From assembly GCF_001693755.1 (NCBI RefSeq), contig NZ_LYST01000043.1, forward strand, positions 248,001 to 312,000: a stretch of 64,000 nucleotides of DNA. Direction: 5' to 3'. The notes beneath the pieces are model-generated. The model was given only the letters and a program-made list of their open reading frames with translations, had not been told where the DNA came from and did no database searches. The translations under genes were made by a program, and so were the position numbers. Of the stretch, positions 37,614 through 47,503 are shown in pieces. The first letter of the stretch is position 1. Each line of letters starts with the position of its first letter. The stretch is from Gilliamella sp. wkB171. GTDB taxonomy: Bacteria > Pseudomonadota > Gammaproteobacteria > Enterobacterales > Orbaceae.

Positions 37614-39449
37614 ATGTATCGATTTTTTGAAAAATTGGTGTCAGCTTATCCTAAAGATGACGCACAACCTACCGCTAAAAACTTTTTTAAATTTATTTGG
37701 CAATCCACAAAGGGAATTCGCATATTTATATTATCACTTATTATACTTAGTGGTTTAAGTGGCGCTTTTGAAGCTTTCTTATTTGCAGCTCTAGGTAAAG
37801 TAGTTGATTGGCTGGCTGTCATTGAGCCAAGTAAATTTTGGCAACAAGAAAAAAGTACCTTAATTTTATTTAGCTTAATCATTCTAGCAAGCACGTTGAT
37901 TATTGGCTTACAAACCATTATTAAGCATCAATCACTAGCTGGTAATTTTCCAATGAGATTACGTTGGAATCTACATCGCTTAGTCCTAAATCAAAGTATG
38001 CGATTTTTTCAAGACGAATTTGCAGGCAGAATATCAGCAAAAGTCATGCAAACAGCTCTTGCCGTTCGAGATACCTGTTTTTTAGTAGCAGATATTTTAG
38101 TTTATGTGCTTATCTCATTTATCACTATGGCAGCAATTATTGGACAACTCGATCCTTGGTTCTTATTACCTTTTTTTGGCTGGTGTGTCCTTTTTGGCAT
38201 AGCTATGTACTATTTCATTCCACGCTTAAGTAAAGTGGCGAGTATGCAGGCAGACGCCAGATCAACCATGACAGGTCGGGTGACAGATGCTTATACCAAT
38301 ATTATGACAGTAAAACTTTTTTCACATGCTGGCAATGAAGCTAAATATGCCCAAGAGTCGATGGATGAATTTTTAATTACAGTTAATAAACAAATGCGCC
38401 TAGTGAGCAGTTTTGAAATTGTGAATCATTTGCTTTCTATTTCACTGATTTTAAGTACGACAGCGATTTCACTATGGCTATGGAGCCAGCAATTAGTCGG
38501 AGTGGGTGCGATTGCCACAACAACCGCAGTTGCACTACGATTAAATGGTTTTTCACATTGGATCATGTGGGAAATAGCCTCCTTATTTGAAAACATTGGT
38601 GTTGTTAAAGATGGAATAAAAACTTTTTCAGCGACTCAAGCTGTCACAGATAAACCGGATGCAACTGAGCTTAAAGTCAATCAAGGTAAAATTGAATTTC
38701 AGCATATAGATTTTAATTATGATAAAAAACGGTTGAATGCGGTAATCGAGAATTTAGATCTTACTATCAATCCTGGTGAAAAAATTGGATTAGTTGGTCG
38801 TTCTGGTGCTGGTAAATCGACACTAATTAACTTGCTGCTACGTTTTTATGATTTACAAAGTGGTAAAATTATTATTGATGGTCAAGATATTACCAATGTT
38901 ACCCAAGAAAGCTTACGTGCCAAAATTGGTATGGTCACCCAAGATACCTCACTACTGCATCGTTCAGTAAAAGAAAATTTACTTTATGGTAATAATCAAG
39001 CCAGTGATCAAGAGATGATCATAGCGGCGAAAAAAGCCCATGCCGATGACTTTATTCAAACATTAGTCGATGCTAAAGGAAGAACAGGTTATAACGCCTA
39101 TGTAGGCGAGCGAGGTATAAAATTATCAGGAGGGCAAAGACAACGTATCGCAATTGCTAGAGTCATTTTAAAAAATGCCCCTATTTTACTTTTGGATGAA
39201 GCAACAAGTGCACTTGATTCTGAAATAGAGCAAGCCATTCAAGAAAGTTTATATACCTTAATGGAAGGAAAAACCGTTATTGCGATAGCCCATCGTTTAT
39301 CCACCATTGCAGCAATGGATAGATTAGTGGTATTAGATCAAGGTAAAATTATTGAGCAAGGTACCCACCAACAGTTATTAAATAAAAATGGCTTATATGC
39401 GCAGCTTTGGAAACATCAAAGTGGCGGCTTTTTGGGTGATAACCTTTAG
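37614..39449 (+). CDS. Type I ABC exporter, fused permease and ATPase
   Basis: A 611-residue half-transporter. Six transmembrane helices occupy about residues 30-320. The ATPase has Walker A LVGRSGAGKSTLIN, Q-loop MVTQDTSLLH, signature LSGGQRQRIAIAR, Walker B ILLLDEATSALD and H-loop IAHRLSTI. I start at ATG 37614 (MYRFFEKL); an in-frame TTG at 37569 adds 15 unneeded residues. It likely homodimerises and exports lipids or drugs (MsbA/MdlB type), but the substrate is unknown. Confidence 0.9.
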   Translation: MYRFFEKLVSAYPKDDAQPTAKNFFKFIWQSTKGIRIFILSLIILSGLSGAFEAFLFAALGKVVDWLAVIEPSKFWQQEKSTLILFSLIILASTLIIGLQTIIKHQSLAGNFPMRLRWNLHRLVLNQSMRFFQDEFAGRISAKVMQTALAVRDTCFLVADILVYVLISFITMAAIIGQLDPWFLLPFFGWCVLFGIAMYYFIPRLSKVASMQADARSTMTGRVTDAYTNIMTVKLFSHAGNEAKYAQESMDEFLITVNKQMRLVSSFEIVNHLLSISLILSTTAISLWLWSQQLVGVGAIATTTAVALRLNGFSHWIMWEIASLFENIGVVKDGIKTFSATQAVTDKPDATELKVNQGKIEFQHIDFNYDKKRLNAVIENLDLTINPGEKIGLVGRSGAGKSTLINLLLRFYDLQSGKIIIDGQDITNVTQESLRAKIGMVTQDTSLLHRSVKENLLYGNNQASDQEMIIAAKKAHADDFIQTLVDAKGRTGYNAYVGERGIKLSGGQRQRIAIARVILKNAPILLLDEATSALDSEIEQAIQESLYTLMEGKTVIAIAHRLSTIAAMDRLVVLDQGKIIEQGTHQQLLNKNGLYAQLWKHQSGGFLGDNL

Positions 39450-39467
39450 CGAATTATCGATTAAAAA

Positions 39468-39499
39468 AGGAAGAATATACGCGCAAGTATAATCTTCCT
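39468..39499. terminator. Terminator between ABC exporter and dacB
   Basis: AGGAAGAATATAC at 39468-39480 pairs with GTATAATCTTCCT at 39487-39499 with a single A-A mismatch, around GCGCAA. It serves two convergent genes. Confidence 0.7.
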
Positions 39500-39509
39500 G
39501 TAATACACA

Positions 39510-40943
39510 TTAGTTAACAAAATTCTTATAAAATTCAGATTCAAATTTCATAATTGCACTTTTAGGCTCATTTTGGCTTTCAGCTTGATATCCTGACAGT
39601 AACTGAACAAAGGCAATATAACGACCATCTGATTTTTGAATAAATCCAGCTAAATTATAACTACCTTGTATATAACCAGTTTTCGCAATGATAGCTTCTT
39701 TAAACGGTGGTTGGCTAAAGCTTTTACGATACTGCAAAGTGCCATCTATTCCTGCAATGGGCAGTTTTTCAATTATTCCTAACCGTGCATTATTAGCTGC
39801 AATATATTGTAATACTTCCATTAATTTATCGGCACTAACTAAATTTAATCTAGACAATCCTGAACCATCCGCAATGACAAGATTCTCTAAATTAATTCCT
39901 GCCTTTTTGCGTAAAATTTGCTTTACCGCATCACTTCCATTACGCCAGGTGCCAGAGATATTAAAATAGTGAGCACCCAGAGTTCTAAATATAGCATCAG
40001 CATACAAGTTATTAGACTTTTTCAACATCACTGTTAATAAATCAGACAAAGGAGCTGACTGACTTGAGGTTAACAAGGTAAGTTGTGAGTTAATTTTTTT
40101 GTTTTTTTCTATTATGCCACCGGTATAACTTATTTTTTGTGTTTTCAGTTCATTCTTTAAAATCGTTGAAAAATATTCAATACTATCAAGAACGGCAAAC
40201 TTTAATGGTGTTTTATCGGCACTAGCTGAGATACACCCAGACAAATAATATCGATTTTTATCTGAATAGCTCACATCAAGTTCGCAATATTTATCATTTA
40301 AATCTTTACTATTTGCAGCAACAGTCCGCACATCACTGGTAATTATCACTGGAGTACTAGCGGCAACAGAAGCAGATGCAATTGCCCCAACTTTACTCGG
40401 TGTAATTGTTGCGTAAAAACAGTTATCATCAATTGTTGCGGCTGATGAAGGTGCGCTATAGCAAGCCGTTAAGTTATTCCATGACCAGCCTGGTGCTTTA
40501 TCATGACTGGTAAAAATCGAGGTATCTAAAATTATATTACCTGCAATCTTTTCAATCCCTTTTTGGCGTAAAGCAATAAGCATACTGCGTAATTTTTCAC
40601 GCGAAAACGTTGGATCACCACTTAATTGGATAATTAAATCACCATTTAATTGCTTATTGCTTATTGTTCCATTAGTTTGCATTCGCGTAATAAACCGAAA
40701 ATCGCTACCTAACTCAAGTTCGGCTGCTAAAGCAGTAATCACTTTTTGCGTACTAGCCGGTTGCTTGAATTGATCACTTTTATATTTAGCTAAAAGTTTA
40801 GGATTATTCTCAACCGTCTGTACTAAAATTGATATATCACTGCCCTTGGGTAAAGTAGAAATATAAGGTTCAACAGATTGTGCTTGGAGTAGACTGGAAA
40901 AAAAAGCGATAATAAATAAGATAAATAGCCGAAAATTTAGCAT
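39510..40943 (-). CDS. dacB: D-alanyl-D-alanine carboxypeptidase/endopeptidase (PBP4)
   Basis: A 477-residue class C penicillin-binding protein. A signal peptide ends near FSSLLQAQS. The active site SxxK is in QPASTQKVITALAAEL, SxN is KKSNNLYADA and KTG is IAKTGYIQGSYNLAG. Between SxxK and SxN lies the large domain II/III insertion seen in PBP4 (477 residues in E. coli too). It trims and cross-link-cleaves peptidoglycan in the periplasm. Confidence 0.96.
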   Translation of the reverse strand: MLNFRLFILFIIAFFSSLLQAQSVEPYISTLPKGSDISILVQTVENNPKLLAKYKSDQFKQPASTQKVITALAAELELGSDFRFITRMQTNGTISNKQLNGDLIIQLSGDPTFSREKLRSMLIALRQKGIEKIAGNIILDTSIFTSHDKAPGWSWNNLTACYSAPSSAATIDDNCFYATITPSKVGAIASASVAASTPVIITSDVRTVAANSKDLNDKYCELDVSYSDKNRYYLSGCISASADKTPLKFAVLDSIEYFSTILKNELKTQKISYTGGIIEKNKKINSQLTLLTSSQSAPLSDLLTVMLKKSNNLYADAIFRTLGAHYFNISGTWRNGSDAVKQILRKKAGINLENLVIADGSGLSRLNLVSADKLMEVLQYIAANNARLGIIEKLPIAGIDGTLQYRKSFSQPPFKEAIIAKTGYIQGSYNLAGFIQKSDGRYIAFVQLLSGYQAESQNEPKSAIMKFESEFYKNFVN

Positions 40944-41118
40944 GGAAGTTTGCTCGAAAGTTTAATAAACAAAGACAGTTTAAAGAATTTGATAAATATA
41001 TCTTTTTTTGGTTTTGCTATCAATATATACTCAATCATTTTTATGATGATGTTTGATGCAACTCAAAACAATACTTACATTATGTCATAAATCAATCTGA
41101 ATATTAGGTAATGTCACT

Positions 41119-42153
41119 ATGATTCACAACTCATTAGGTTTCCCTATAGAAACCATTTTAGTTTTTATTATACTAGCAATTGTAGCAATAAGTATTGATT
41201 TATATGCTCATCATAATGATAAGCCTATTAGTCTAACCAATGCTATAATCTGGTCTATTTTTTGGATTGTTATTGCATTATGTTTTGCGCTATTTTTATA
41301 TATTCATCACGGCGCTGAAATAGCAAGCTTATTTTTAACAGGTTATGTGCTTGAAAAGGCGCTTTCAATCGATAATTTATTTGTCATTATGGCACTGTTT
41401 TCGTGGTTCAGCATTCCTGAAAATTATCGTCATCGATTACTTTACTTAGGCGTGATAGGCGCAATTATTTTCCGAGCTATTTTTGTCATCATTGGTACAG
41501 AATTATTAGCCCTAGGGCCTTGGATGGAATTGGTTTTCTCCGTCGCTGTTGCCTACAGTGGCATAATGATGTTAAAAAATCAAAATCATGACCAAACTAT
41601 CAAAGATTACTCACACCATATCGCTTACCGAATTGCTAATCGTCTGTTTCCAACCTATCCCAAACTGGTTGGCCATCACTTTTTTTTGTCACGAAAACAA
41701 GTGCAAAATGAATTGACTAAACCAGAAAATAAAAATTTAAGCAATATCAATACGAATAAAGCGTTATATGCAACACCGCTTTTTTTATGTATTGTCGTTA
41801 TTGAGCTAAGTGATGTCATGTTTGCTTTTGACTCCGTGCCAGCAGTTATCGCGGTGAGCCAAGAACCTTTAATTGTCTATAGTGCAATGATATTTGCTAT
41901 TTTAGGTTTAAGAACAATGTACTTTGTATTAGAAGCGATGCAACAATATCTAGTACATTTAGGTAAAGCTGTTATTTGCTTATTATTTTTTATCGCTATC
42001 AAATTGGCTCTGAATGCTAGCAACCATTTGTTCGGATACGGAATCGACATAACCCCAACAATGAGTTTATATATTGTGTTAGGTCTATTAGCTTTAGGTA
42101 TTATTGCAAGTTTTATCTGGCCTAAAAAGAATAAACCCGCAAACAATTCATAA
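41119..42153 (+). CDS. TerC/Alx-family membrane protein
   Basis: A 344-residue polytopic protein of the TerC family. GYVLEKALSIDNLFVIMALF and VVIELSDVMFAFDSVPAVIA carry the conserved acidic residues. Such proteins are thought to export Mn2+ (E. coli Alx). No yybP-ykoY (manganese) riboswitch is recognisable in the 175 bp upstream, unlike E. coli alx. Confidence 0.92.
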   Translation: MIHNSLGFPIETILVFIILAIVAISIDLYAHHNDKPISLTNAIIWSIFWIVIALCFALFLYIHHGAEIASLFLTGYVLEKALSIDNLFVIMALFSWFSIPENYRHRLLYLGVIGAIIFRAIFVIIGTELLALGPWMELVFSVAVAYSGIMMLKNQNHDQTIKDYSHHIAYRIANRLFPTYPKLVGHHFFLSRKQVQNELTKPENKNLSNINTNKALYATPLFLCIVVIELSDVMFAFDSVPAVIAVSQEPLIVYSAMIFAILGLRTMYFVLEAMQQYLVHLGKAVICLLFFIAIKLALNASNHLFGYGIDITPTMSLYIVLGLLALGIIASFIWPKKNKPANNS

Positions 42154-42155
42154 TA

Positions 42156-42180
42156 TTAGGCAGGTGAAAAACCTGCCTAA
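42156..42180. terminator. Terminator between terC-like gene and cycA
   Basis: TTAGGCAGGT at 42156-42165 and ACCTGCCTAA at 42171-42180 around GAAAA, between two convergent stop codons. T-tracts are weak. Confidence 0.65.
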
Positions 42181-42190
42181 ATGTTAGATT

Positions 42191-43564
42191 TTACTGTCTT
42201 TTTAAACCACGAACACAATAACTTACCGCTAAAATAACAAACCAAATTGGTGTTGCTATAAGCGCTTGGCGGGTATCTGTTTCAAACGTCAATAATACAA
42301 TTACGAAAGCAAAAAATGCCAAGCATACATAACACATTAAAACGCCACCAGGCATTTTAAATTTAGATTGCTGATGTAAATCCGCTTTTTTTCGATAATA
42401 GGCAATATAAGAAATCAGAATCATCGACCAAATAAACATAAATAAAATAGCGGAAATGGTAGTAACAATGGTAAAAGCTGCCATTACGTCAGGCACTAAA
42501 TAAATTAAAACTACACCACCAAATAAACAGGTACATGAAAACAGTAAACCATTGGCAGGGACAGATCTACGCGATAATTTTCCAAAAGGTTCTGGAGCAT
42601 CTTGTTTTTTGGCTAACCCAAATAACATTCGGCTGGTAGAGTAAATTCCACTATTGGCAGAAGATGCAGCTGAAGTTAAAACTACAAAATTAATAACACT
42701 GGCGGCGGCGGGTAAACCAATTAAGGTAAATAACTCAACAAACGGGCTTTTATTTGGCGAAATTAAAATCCAAGGTGTGACACTCATAATAATAATTAAC
42801 GCAAAAACGTAAAAGAAAATAATACGAGCGGGTACCGAATTGATTGCTCGAGGTAGATTTTTATTTGGATCAACAGTTTCAGCGGCTGTAGTACCCACCA
42901 ATTCAATACCAACAAAAGCAAAGATTGCAATTTGAAAACCAGCAAAAAAGCCCATTGAACCATGAGGGAAAAACCCACCATAATTCCATAAATTGGCAAA
43001 AGAAGCTGTAGTATTGGTCTGTTCTGAGTGAAAGGCTGTCAAAATCAAAACAAGCCCAACAACAATCAATGCTAAAATTGCAACAATTTTAATCATTGAA
43101 AACCAGAATTCGGTTTCACCAAACATTTTCACTGTTAATAAATTCAACGTTAATAACACAATTACCGTCAATAGCATTGGGATCCATGCGTGTAATTGAG
43201 GAAACCAATGCTGCGCATAACCAGCAATAGCAACAACATCAGCTATTCCAGTGATTACCCAGCAAAACCAATAAGTCCATCCTGTAAAAAACCCCGCCCA
43301 AGGGCCTAACAGATCATTGGCAAAATCACTAAAGGATTTATATTTTAAGTTAGACAAAAGGATTTCACCCATGGCTCGCATAACAAAAAATAAAATAAAG
43401 CCAATTATCATATACACAAAAATAATCGATGGTCCTGCAAGACTGATCGTTTTACCTGACCCCATAAATAAGCCGGTACCAATAGCACCACTGATTGCGA
43501 TTAGTTGAATATGTCGATTGGAAAGATTTCGTTTAAGATCACTGTTTGAAGATGTATCGCTCAT
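42191..43564 (-). CDS. cycA: D-serine/D-alanine/glycine:H+ symporter
   Basis: A 457-residue APC-family amino-acid permease with 12 helices. The N-terminal block LSNRHIQLIAISGAIGTGLF and MGSGKTISLAGPSIIFVYMI are almost identical to E. coli CycA, as are GWTYWFCWV and GIELVGTTAAET. It imports glycine, D-alanine and D-serine across the inner membrane. Confidence 0.95.
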   Translation of the reverse strand: MSDTSSNSDLKRNLSNRHIQLIAISGAIGTGLFMGSGKTISLAGPSIIFVYMIIGFILFFVMRAMGEILLSNLKYKSFSDFANDLLGPWAGFFTGWTYWFCWVITGIADVVAIAGYAQHWFPQLHAWIPMLLTVIVLLTLNLLTVKMFGETEFWFSMIKIVAILALIVVGLVLILTAFHSEQTNTTASFANLWNYGGFFPHGSMGFFAGFQIAIFAFVGIELVGTTAAETVDPNKNLPRAINSVPARIIFFYVFALIIIMSVTPWILISPNKSPFVELFTLIGLPAAASVINFVVLTSAASSANSGIYSTSRMLFGLAKKQDAPEPFGKLSRRSVPANGLLFSCTCLFGGVVLIYLVPDVMAAFTIVTTISAILFMFIWSMILISYIAYYRKKADLHQQSKFKMPGGVLMCYVCLAFFAFVIVLLTFETDTRQALIATPIWFVILAVSYCVRGLKRQ

Positions 43565-43763
43565 CGCATTGATTACCTTTAAGTTTCAAAATTTCACACT
43601 ACTATCCGTAGTGTAGGACTATAAAGTTTATACCGTCAAACCGCAAGCTTAATTGTTATGAAAACTTTTTATGGTAACATCACATTTAGTGGTAGTTTCT
43701 TATAATAGAATTGTGTAGCATAACCACCTATAATTTTATAACGTATTATAATGATTAATTAAG

Positions 43764-44852
43764 ATGAAAGAAAATAACCGCTATTATCGAACATATATTG
43801 TATGCATTTTATTTGTACTTACCGTTTTAACTGGATGTCAAAGTAATGCAAAACGTCAATTTAAACAAGGACAACTGTACAAAGATGGTAAACTGAGTTC
43901 ACCACTGAATGTTAGTCATCCAGATCTCGGGATCCCAGTCAATATTACCGATTATGTGCTTCAGGTTAACAAAATTAAATCTACATCCCCATCTTTATAT
44001 CGAAAAAATGAACATATTTATAAAGCAATAGATAACTGGATTAACCGTTCGTTAGGGGCGGATGAATTTAACAAAGTTGGGCTAAATAGTTATGAAATGG
44101 CAGGTCAAGATGGTTATGGTAATGTCCATTTAACGGGGTACTATACCCCTGTCATCAAAGCAAGACACCAACCAAATGCAGAGTTCAAATACCCTATTTA
44201 TAAAATGCCTGCAAAAAGTACTGGAAGATTACCAAATCGCGAACAAATTTATAATGGCGCTCTGTCCGGAAAGGGCCTTGAAATTGCTTACAGTAATTCC
44301 TTAATGGATAATTTTATTATGGAAGTACAAGGAAGTGCTTACATTGATTTTGAAGATGGTACCCCTTTAGTTTTCTTCTGTTATGGTGGTAAAAATGGTC
44401 ATGGTTATTCAAGCATAGGACGCTTATTAGTCGAACAAGGCGAAATCGATAAAGACAAAATGTCGATTCAAGCCATTAAAGATTGGGCTAAAAACAAAAG
44501 TGAAAAACAAGTCAAAGCGTTATTAATTCAAAATCGTTCATTTGTTTTTTTCAAACCTCAACCTAATGCTGAGGTAAAAGGTGCAGCAGCGGTACCACTG
44601 GTTGCCAATGCATCGGTAGCATCAGATAAATCACTTATTCCTATTGGCTCAGTTGTGTTAGTGGATGTTCCCTTACTTGATAACGATGGTCAATATCGAG
44701 GTCGCCGTGAAACGCGGTTGATGGTCGCGTTGGATGTTGGTGGCGCAATTAAAGGACAACATTTTGATCTTTATTTAGGAATTGGTGATAAACCAGGAAA
44801 ATTAGCCGGATACTATAATCATTATGGCCGCGCATGGGTCATCAAACCCTAA
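43764..44852 (+). CDS. mltA: Membrane-bound lytic murein transglycosylase A
   Basis: A 362-residue outer-membrane lipoprotein with lipobox LTGC (Cys25). The MltA domain has GYYTPVIKARHQPNAEFKYP, FIMEVQGSAYIDFEDG and the 3D domain MVALDVGGAIKGQHFDLYLG, in which the catalytic Asp is expected. It cleaves glycan strands to 1,6-anhydro-muropeptides. It is followed, 70 bp on, by dcd. Confidence 0.95.
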   Translation: MKENNRYYRTYIVCILFVLTVLTGCQSNAKRQFKQGQLYKDGKLSSPLNVSHPDLGIPVNITDYVLQVNKIKSTSPSLYRKNEHIYKAIDNWINRSLGADEFNKVGLNSYEMAGQDGYGNVHLTGYYTPVIKARHQPNAEFKYPIYKMPAKSTGRLPNREQIYNGALSGKGLEIAYSNSLMDNFIMEVQGSAYIDFEDGTPLVFFCYGGKNGHGYSSIGRLLVEQGEIDKDKMSIQAIKDWAKNKSEKQVKALLIQNRSFVFFKPQPNAEVKGAAAVPLVANASVASDKSLIPIGSVVLVDVPLLDNDGQYRGRRETRLMVALDVGGAIKGQHFDLYLGIGDKPGKLAGYYNHYGRAWVIKP

Positions 44853-44922
44853 ATTATCAACATCGACGGCATCGTTAGAACCTGTTAGAATAAGCAAATA
44901 ACAGTATATTTAAGGATAACTC

Positions 44923-45504
44923 ATGAGATTATGCGATCGAGATATCGAAGCGTATTTACAAAGTGGTAAACTAAAAATTACACCGCAACCAACAACTCAT
45001 TGCATCAATGGTGCAACCGTCGATGTTAGATTGGGTAATAAATTTCGTACCTTTCGGGAACATACTACACCTTATATAGACTTAAGTGGTCCTAAAGAAC
45101 AAGTATCAGCGGTTCTTGAACGCGTAATGAGTGAAGAAATGGTCCTTGCAGAAGGCGATGCTTTTTATCTTCATCCCGGTGAGTTAGCTTTAGCCGTCAC
45201 GTTAGAGTCCGTCACTATTCCTGACGACTTAGTTGGCTGGCTAGATGGCCGTTCATCACTGGCAAGATTAGGATTGATGGTACATGTGACCGCTCACCGT
45301 ATCGATCCTGGTTGGCAAGGACAAATTGTATTAGAGTTTTACAATTCTGGAAAAATTCCATTAGCGCTTAGACCAGGAATGACAATTGGTGCATTAAGTT
45401 TTGAAACATTAACTGGAAAAGCAGCAAGACCTTACAACAGCAGAAAAGATGCAAAATATAAAGATCAACAAGGTGCAGTTGCCAGTCGTATTGATAAAGA
45501 CTAG
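44923..45504 (+). CDS. dcd: dCTP deaminase
   Basis: A 193-residue trimeric enzyme converting dCTP to dUTP for thymidylate synthesis. The conserved active-site block is [20 protein letters not shown], followed by [16 protein letters not shown]. Its length equals E. coli Dcd. asmA follows after 36 bp, as in E. coli; udk, which precedes dcd there, is replaced here by mltA. Confidence 0.98.
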   Translation: MRLCDRDIEAYLQSGKLKITPQPTTHCINGATVDVRLGNKFRTFREHTTPYIDLSGPKEQVSAVLERVMSEEMVLAEGDAFYLHPGELALAVTLESVTIPDDLVGWLDGRSSLARLGLMVHVTAHRIDPGWQGQIVLEFYNSGKIPLALRPGMTIGALSFETLTGKAARPYNSRKDAKYKDQQGAVASRIDKD

Positions 45505-45540
45505 CACGCTTAGTAGCTTATATTCTAAAGGAACATTAAT

Positions 45541-47430
45541 ATGATCAAAAAAATATTGGTTACGCTTTTAATTTTAATCCTCATTATTTCAATCGGCATT
45601 GTCTCATTAATCGTTTTTGTTGACCCAAATAATTTTCGAGGATTTATAACCGATACCGTCAAAGATAAAACAGGCTATGAATTAACTATCGAGGGAAATT
45701 TACGTTGGCACATTTGGCCACAAGTCAGTATCTTGACTGATTCGGTTAAGCTTTCTGATCAGGATGCCAAAAAACCTATCCTAACAGCAGATAATATGCG
45801 TTTAGATGTGGAATTATTCCCACTGTTTTCTAAAAAATTGACTGTCAAAAATGTATTTATAAAATCGGCTATTATTAATATTACCGATGAAAGTAAAGGA
45901 TTAGTTTTTGAGAACAAAGAAGCTAACAAGCCAAACACTTCTAACGGTGAAATATCACAAACTAAACAACCAGCAAAACCATCGAGCTGGGCGTTTACAT
46001 TTAATAAGCTTGAAGTAACTGATAGTACTGTTGTTATTCAACATAAAGATGATTTGATTAACTTTCGCAATATTAACTTAGCGATCGAGCAAAAATCAGA
46101 TAGAAAAATGACAATTGATGTAAAGGGCAATGTTGATCGTAATCAACAAGATCTTTATTATGCTGCTAATGCTGATGTGGATTTAACGCAATATCCTAAT
46201 AGCGCACTGATTGACTTGAAGAAGTTTGAATATACTTATAAAGGCATTACCTCATCGTTCAAAGCTCTAAAAGGCAATATAAATGGACTATTTAATTATC
46301 AACAAACAAATCCAATGCAAATAAGTAGTAAAAATTTATCTTTTTCAATCAATGAAAACAATTTTAATGGTGCATTTACTGCTATTTTAGACAACAAACC
46401 TGATATTGATCTACAGCTTAACTCAGATAAACTAAACCTATCGACTTTTTTAACCAATGATAAAAAAGTAAACGACAATATCACTATACAACAAACCCCA
46501 CCTGTTGTATCAAACGTTGAAAAAATTGAGAATGAGCTCAATTTTCTTAATAGCTTTAATGCTAAACTTAAACTCAATTTAAAACAATTAGATGCTAATA
46601 AAATCATATTGAATAATATCAATGTAAATATGGTCAATAATGATGGTGTTGCCACCTTTAATGATATCAATTTTGACTTTGCTAAAGGCCATGTAATGGC
46701 AACAGGTATCGCAAATGGTAAGCAAAAAAATACACTAATTAAATTAAGTCCTAAAATTAGTAATGTTGATCTGAATACTTTCTTTACCCAAATAGAAACA
46801 CCTAATGATTTGCAAGGATCATTTAATGCAAATGGTGATTTAGAAGCGAACACATTAATCGGTAATCGACTATTAGAAAGTATCAAGGGTAACGTAGCAA
46901 TCAATGTGACCAATGCCAGGTTAAATAATATTAATATCAATAATATTATTCAAAATGCAGCGGCAAAATATACCAAAGATATCTCTAATCCAGAAAATCA
47001 AAAAAACTATACTGAATTTTCTAATATCACAGCTAATGGATATTTAAGTAATGGTAATTTAGAACTAACAACGTTAGGCGCTAATTCTCAAACACTTGAT
47101 GTCACCTCTGGATCAGGCAGAGTTGGTATGACTAAAAAAGATTTAGATGTTAACATGAATATTAAACTCTTAGGTGGCTGGAATGGTAAAAATGAAACCA
47201 TTGCAAAACTACAAAAGCTAACTATACCGTTACATATTTATGGGCAATTTGCTAATCTGCATTACCAAATTGATTTAGAACAAGTCATTAAGGATTTATT
47301 CAGTGATAAGTTGCAAGACAAGTTAGATAAGCTACGCAATAAACTTGAAGGACGTAATTCAAAAGATGACTCTAAATCAAATTCTAAACAAAAAGCAGTA
47401 GATCTTTTAGAAGGTTTACTAACTAAATAA
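45541..47430 (+). CDS. asmA: AsmA-family envelope protein
   Basis: A 629-residue protein with one N-terminal membrane helix (ILVTLLILILIISIGIVSLI) and a long periplasmic AsmA domain. FVDPNNFRGFITDTVKDKTG is the family start motif, and the C-terminal LTIPLHIYGQFANLHYQIDL is typical too. AsmA-like proteins are proposed lipid-transfer bridges between membranes. The dcd-asmA pairing matches E. coli. The C-terminus is unusually rich in Lys/Ser. Confidence 0.93.
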   Translation: MIKKILVTLLILILIISIGIVSLIVFVDPNNFRGFITDTVKDKTGYELTIEGNLRWHIWPQVSILTDSVKLSDQDAKKPILTADNMRLDVELFPLFSKKLTVKNVFIKSAIINITDESKGLVFENKEANKPNTSNGEISQTKQPAKPSSWAFTFNKLEVTDSTVVIQHKDDLINFRNINLAIEQKSDRKMTIDVKGNVDRNQQDLYYAANADVDLTQYPNSALIDLKKFEYTYKGITSSFKALKGNINGLFNYQQTNPMQISSKNLSFSINENNFNGAFTAILDNKPDIDLQLNSDKLNLSTFLTNDKKVNDNITIQQTPPVVSNVEKIENELNFLNSFNAKLKLNLKQLDANKIILNNINVNMVNNDGVATFNDINFDFAKGHVMATGIANGKQKNTLIKLSPKISNVDLNTFFTQIETPNDLQGSFNANGDLEANTLIGNRLLESIKGNVAINVTNARLNNININNIIQNAAAKYTKDISNPENQKNYTEFSNITANGYLSNGNLELTTLGANSQTLDVTSGSGRVGMTKKDLDVNMNIKLLGGWNGKNETIAKLQKLTIPLHIYGQFANLHYQIDLEQVIKDLFSDKLQDKLDKLRNKLEGRNSKDDSKSNSKQKAVDLLEGLLTK

Positions 47431-47448
47431 AAAATAAGACAAATGAAT

Positions 47449-47485
47449 AACAAAAAAGGTGAGTATTATACTCACCTTTTTTGTT
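47449..47485. terminator. Strong bidirectional terminator
   Basis: AACAAAAAAGGTGAGTAT and ATACTCACCTTTTTTGTT are 18-bp perfect complements around a single T. Poly-A and poly-T arms make it functional in both directions, between asmA and hslU. Confidence 0.92.
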
Positions 47486-47503
47486 TAGCAATTAAAAATA
47501 AAG

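Noticed and set aside
40944-41118. A manganese (yybP-ykoY) riboswitch before the TerC-like gene
   Set aside because: The conserved core elements of that riboswitch are not visible in the 175-bp leader.
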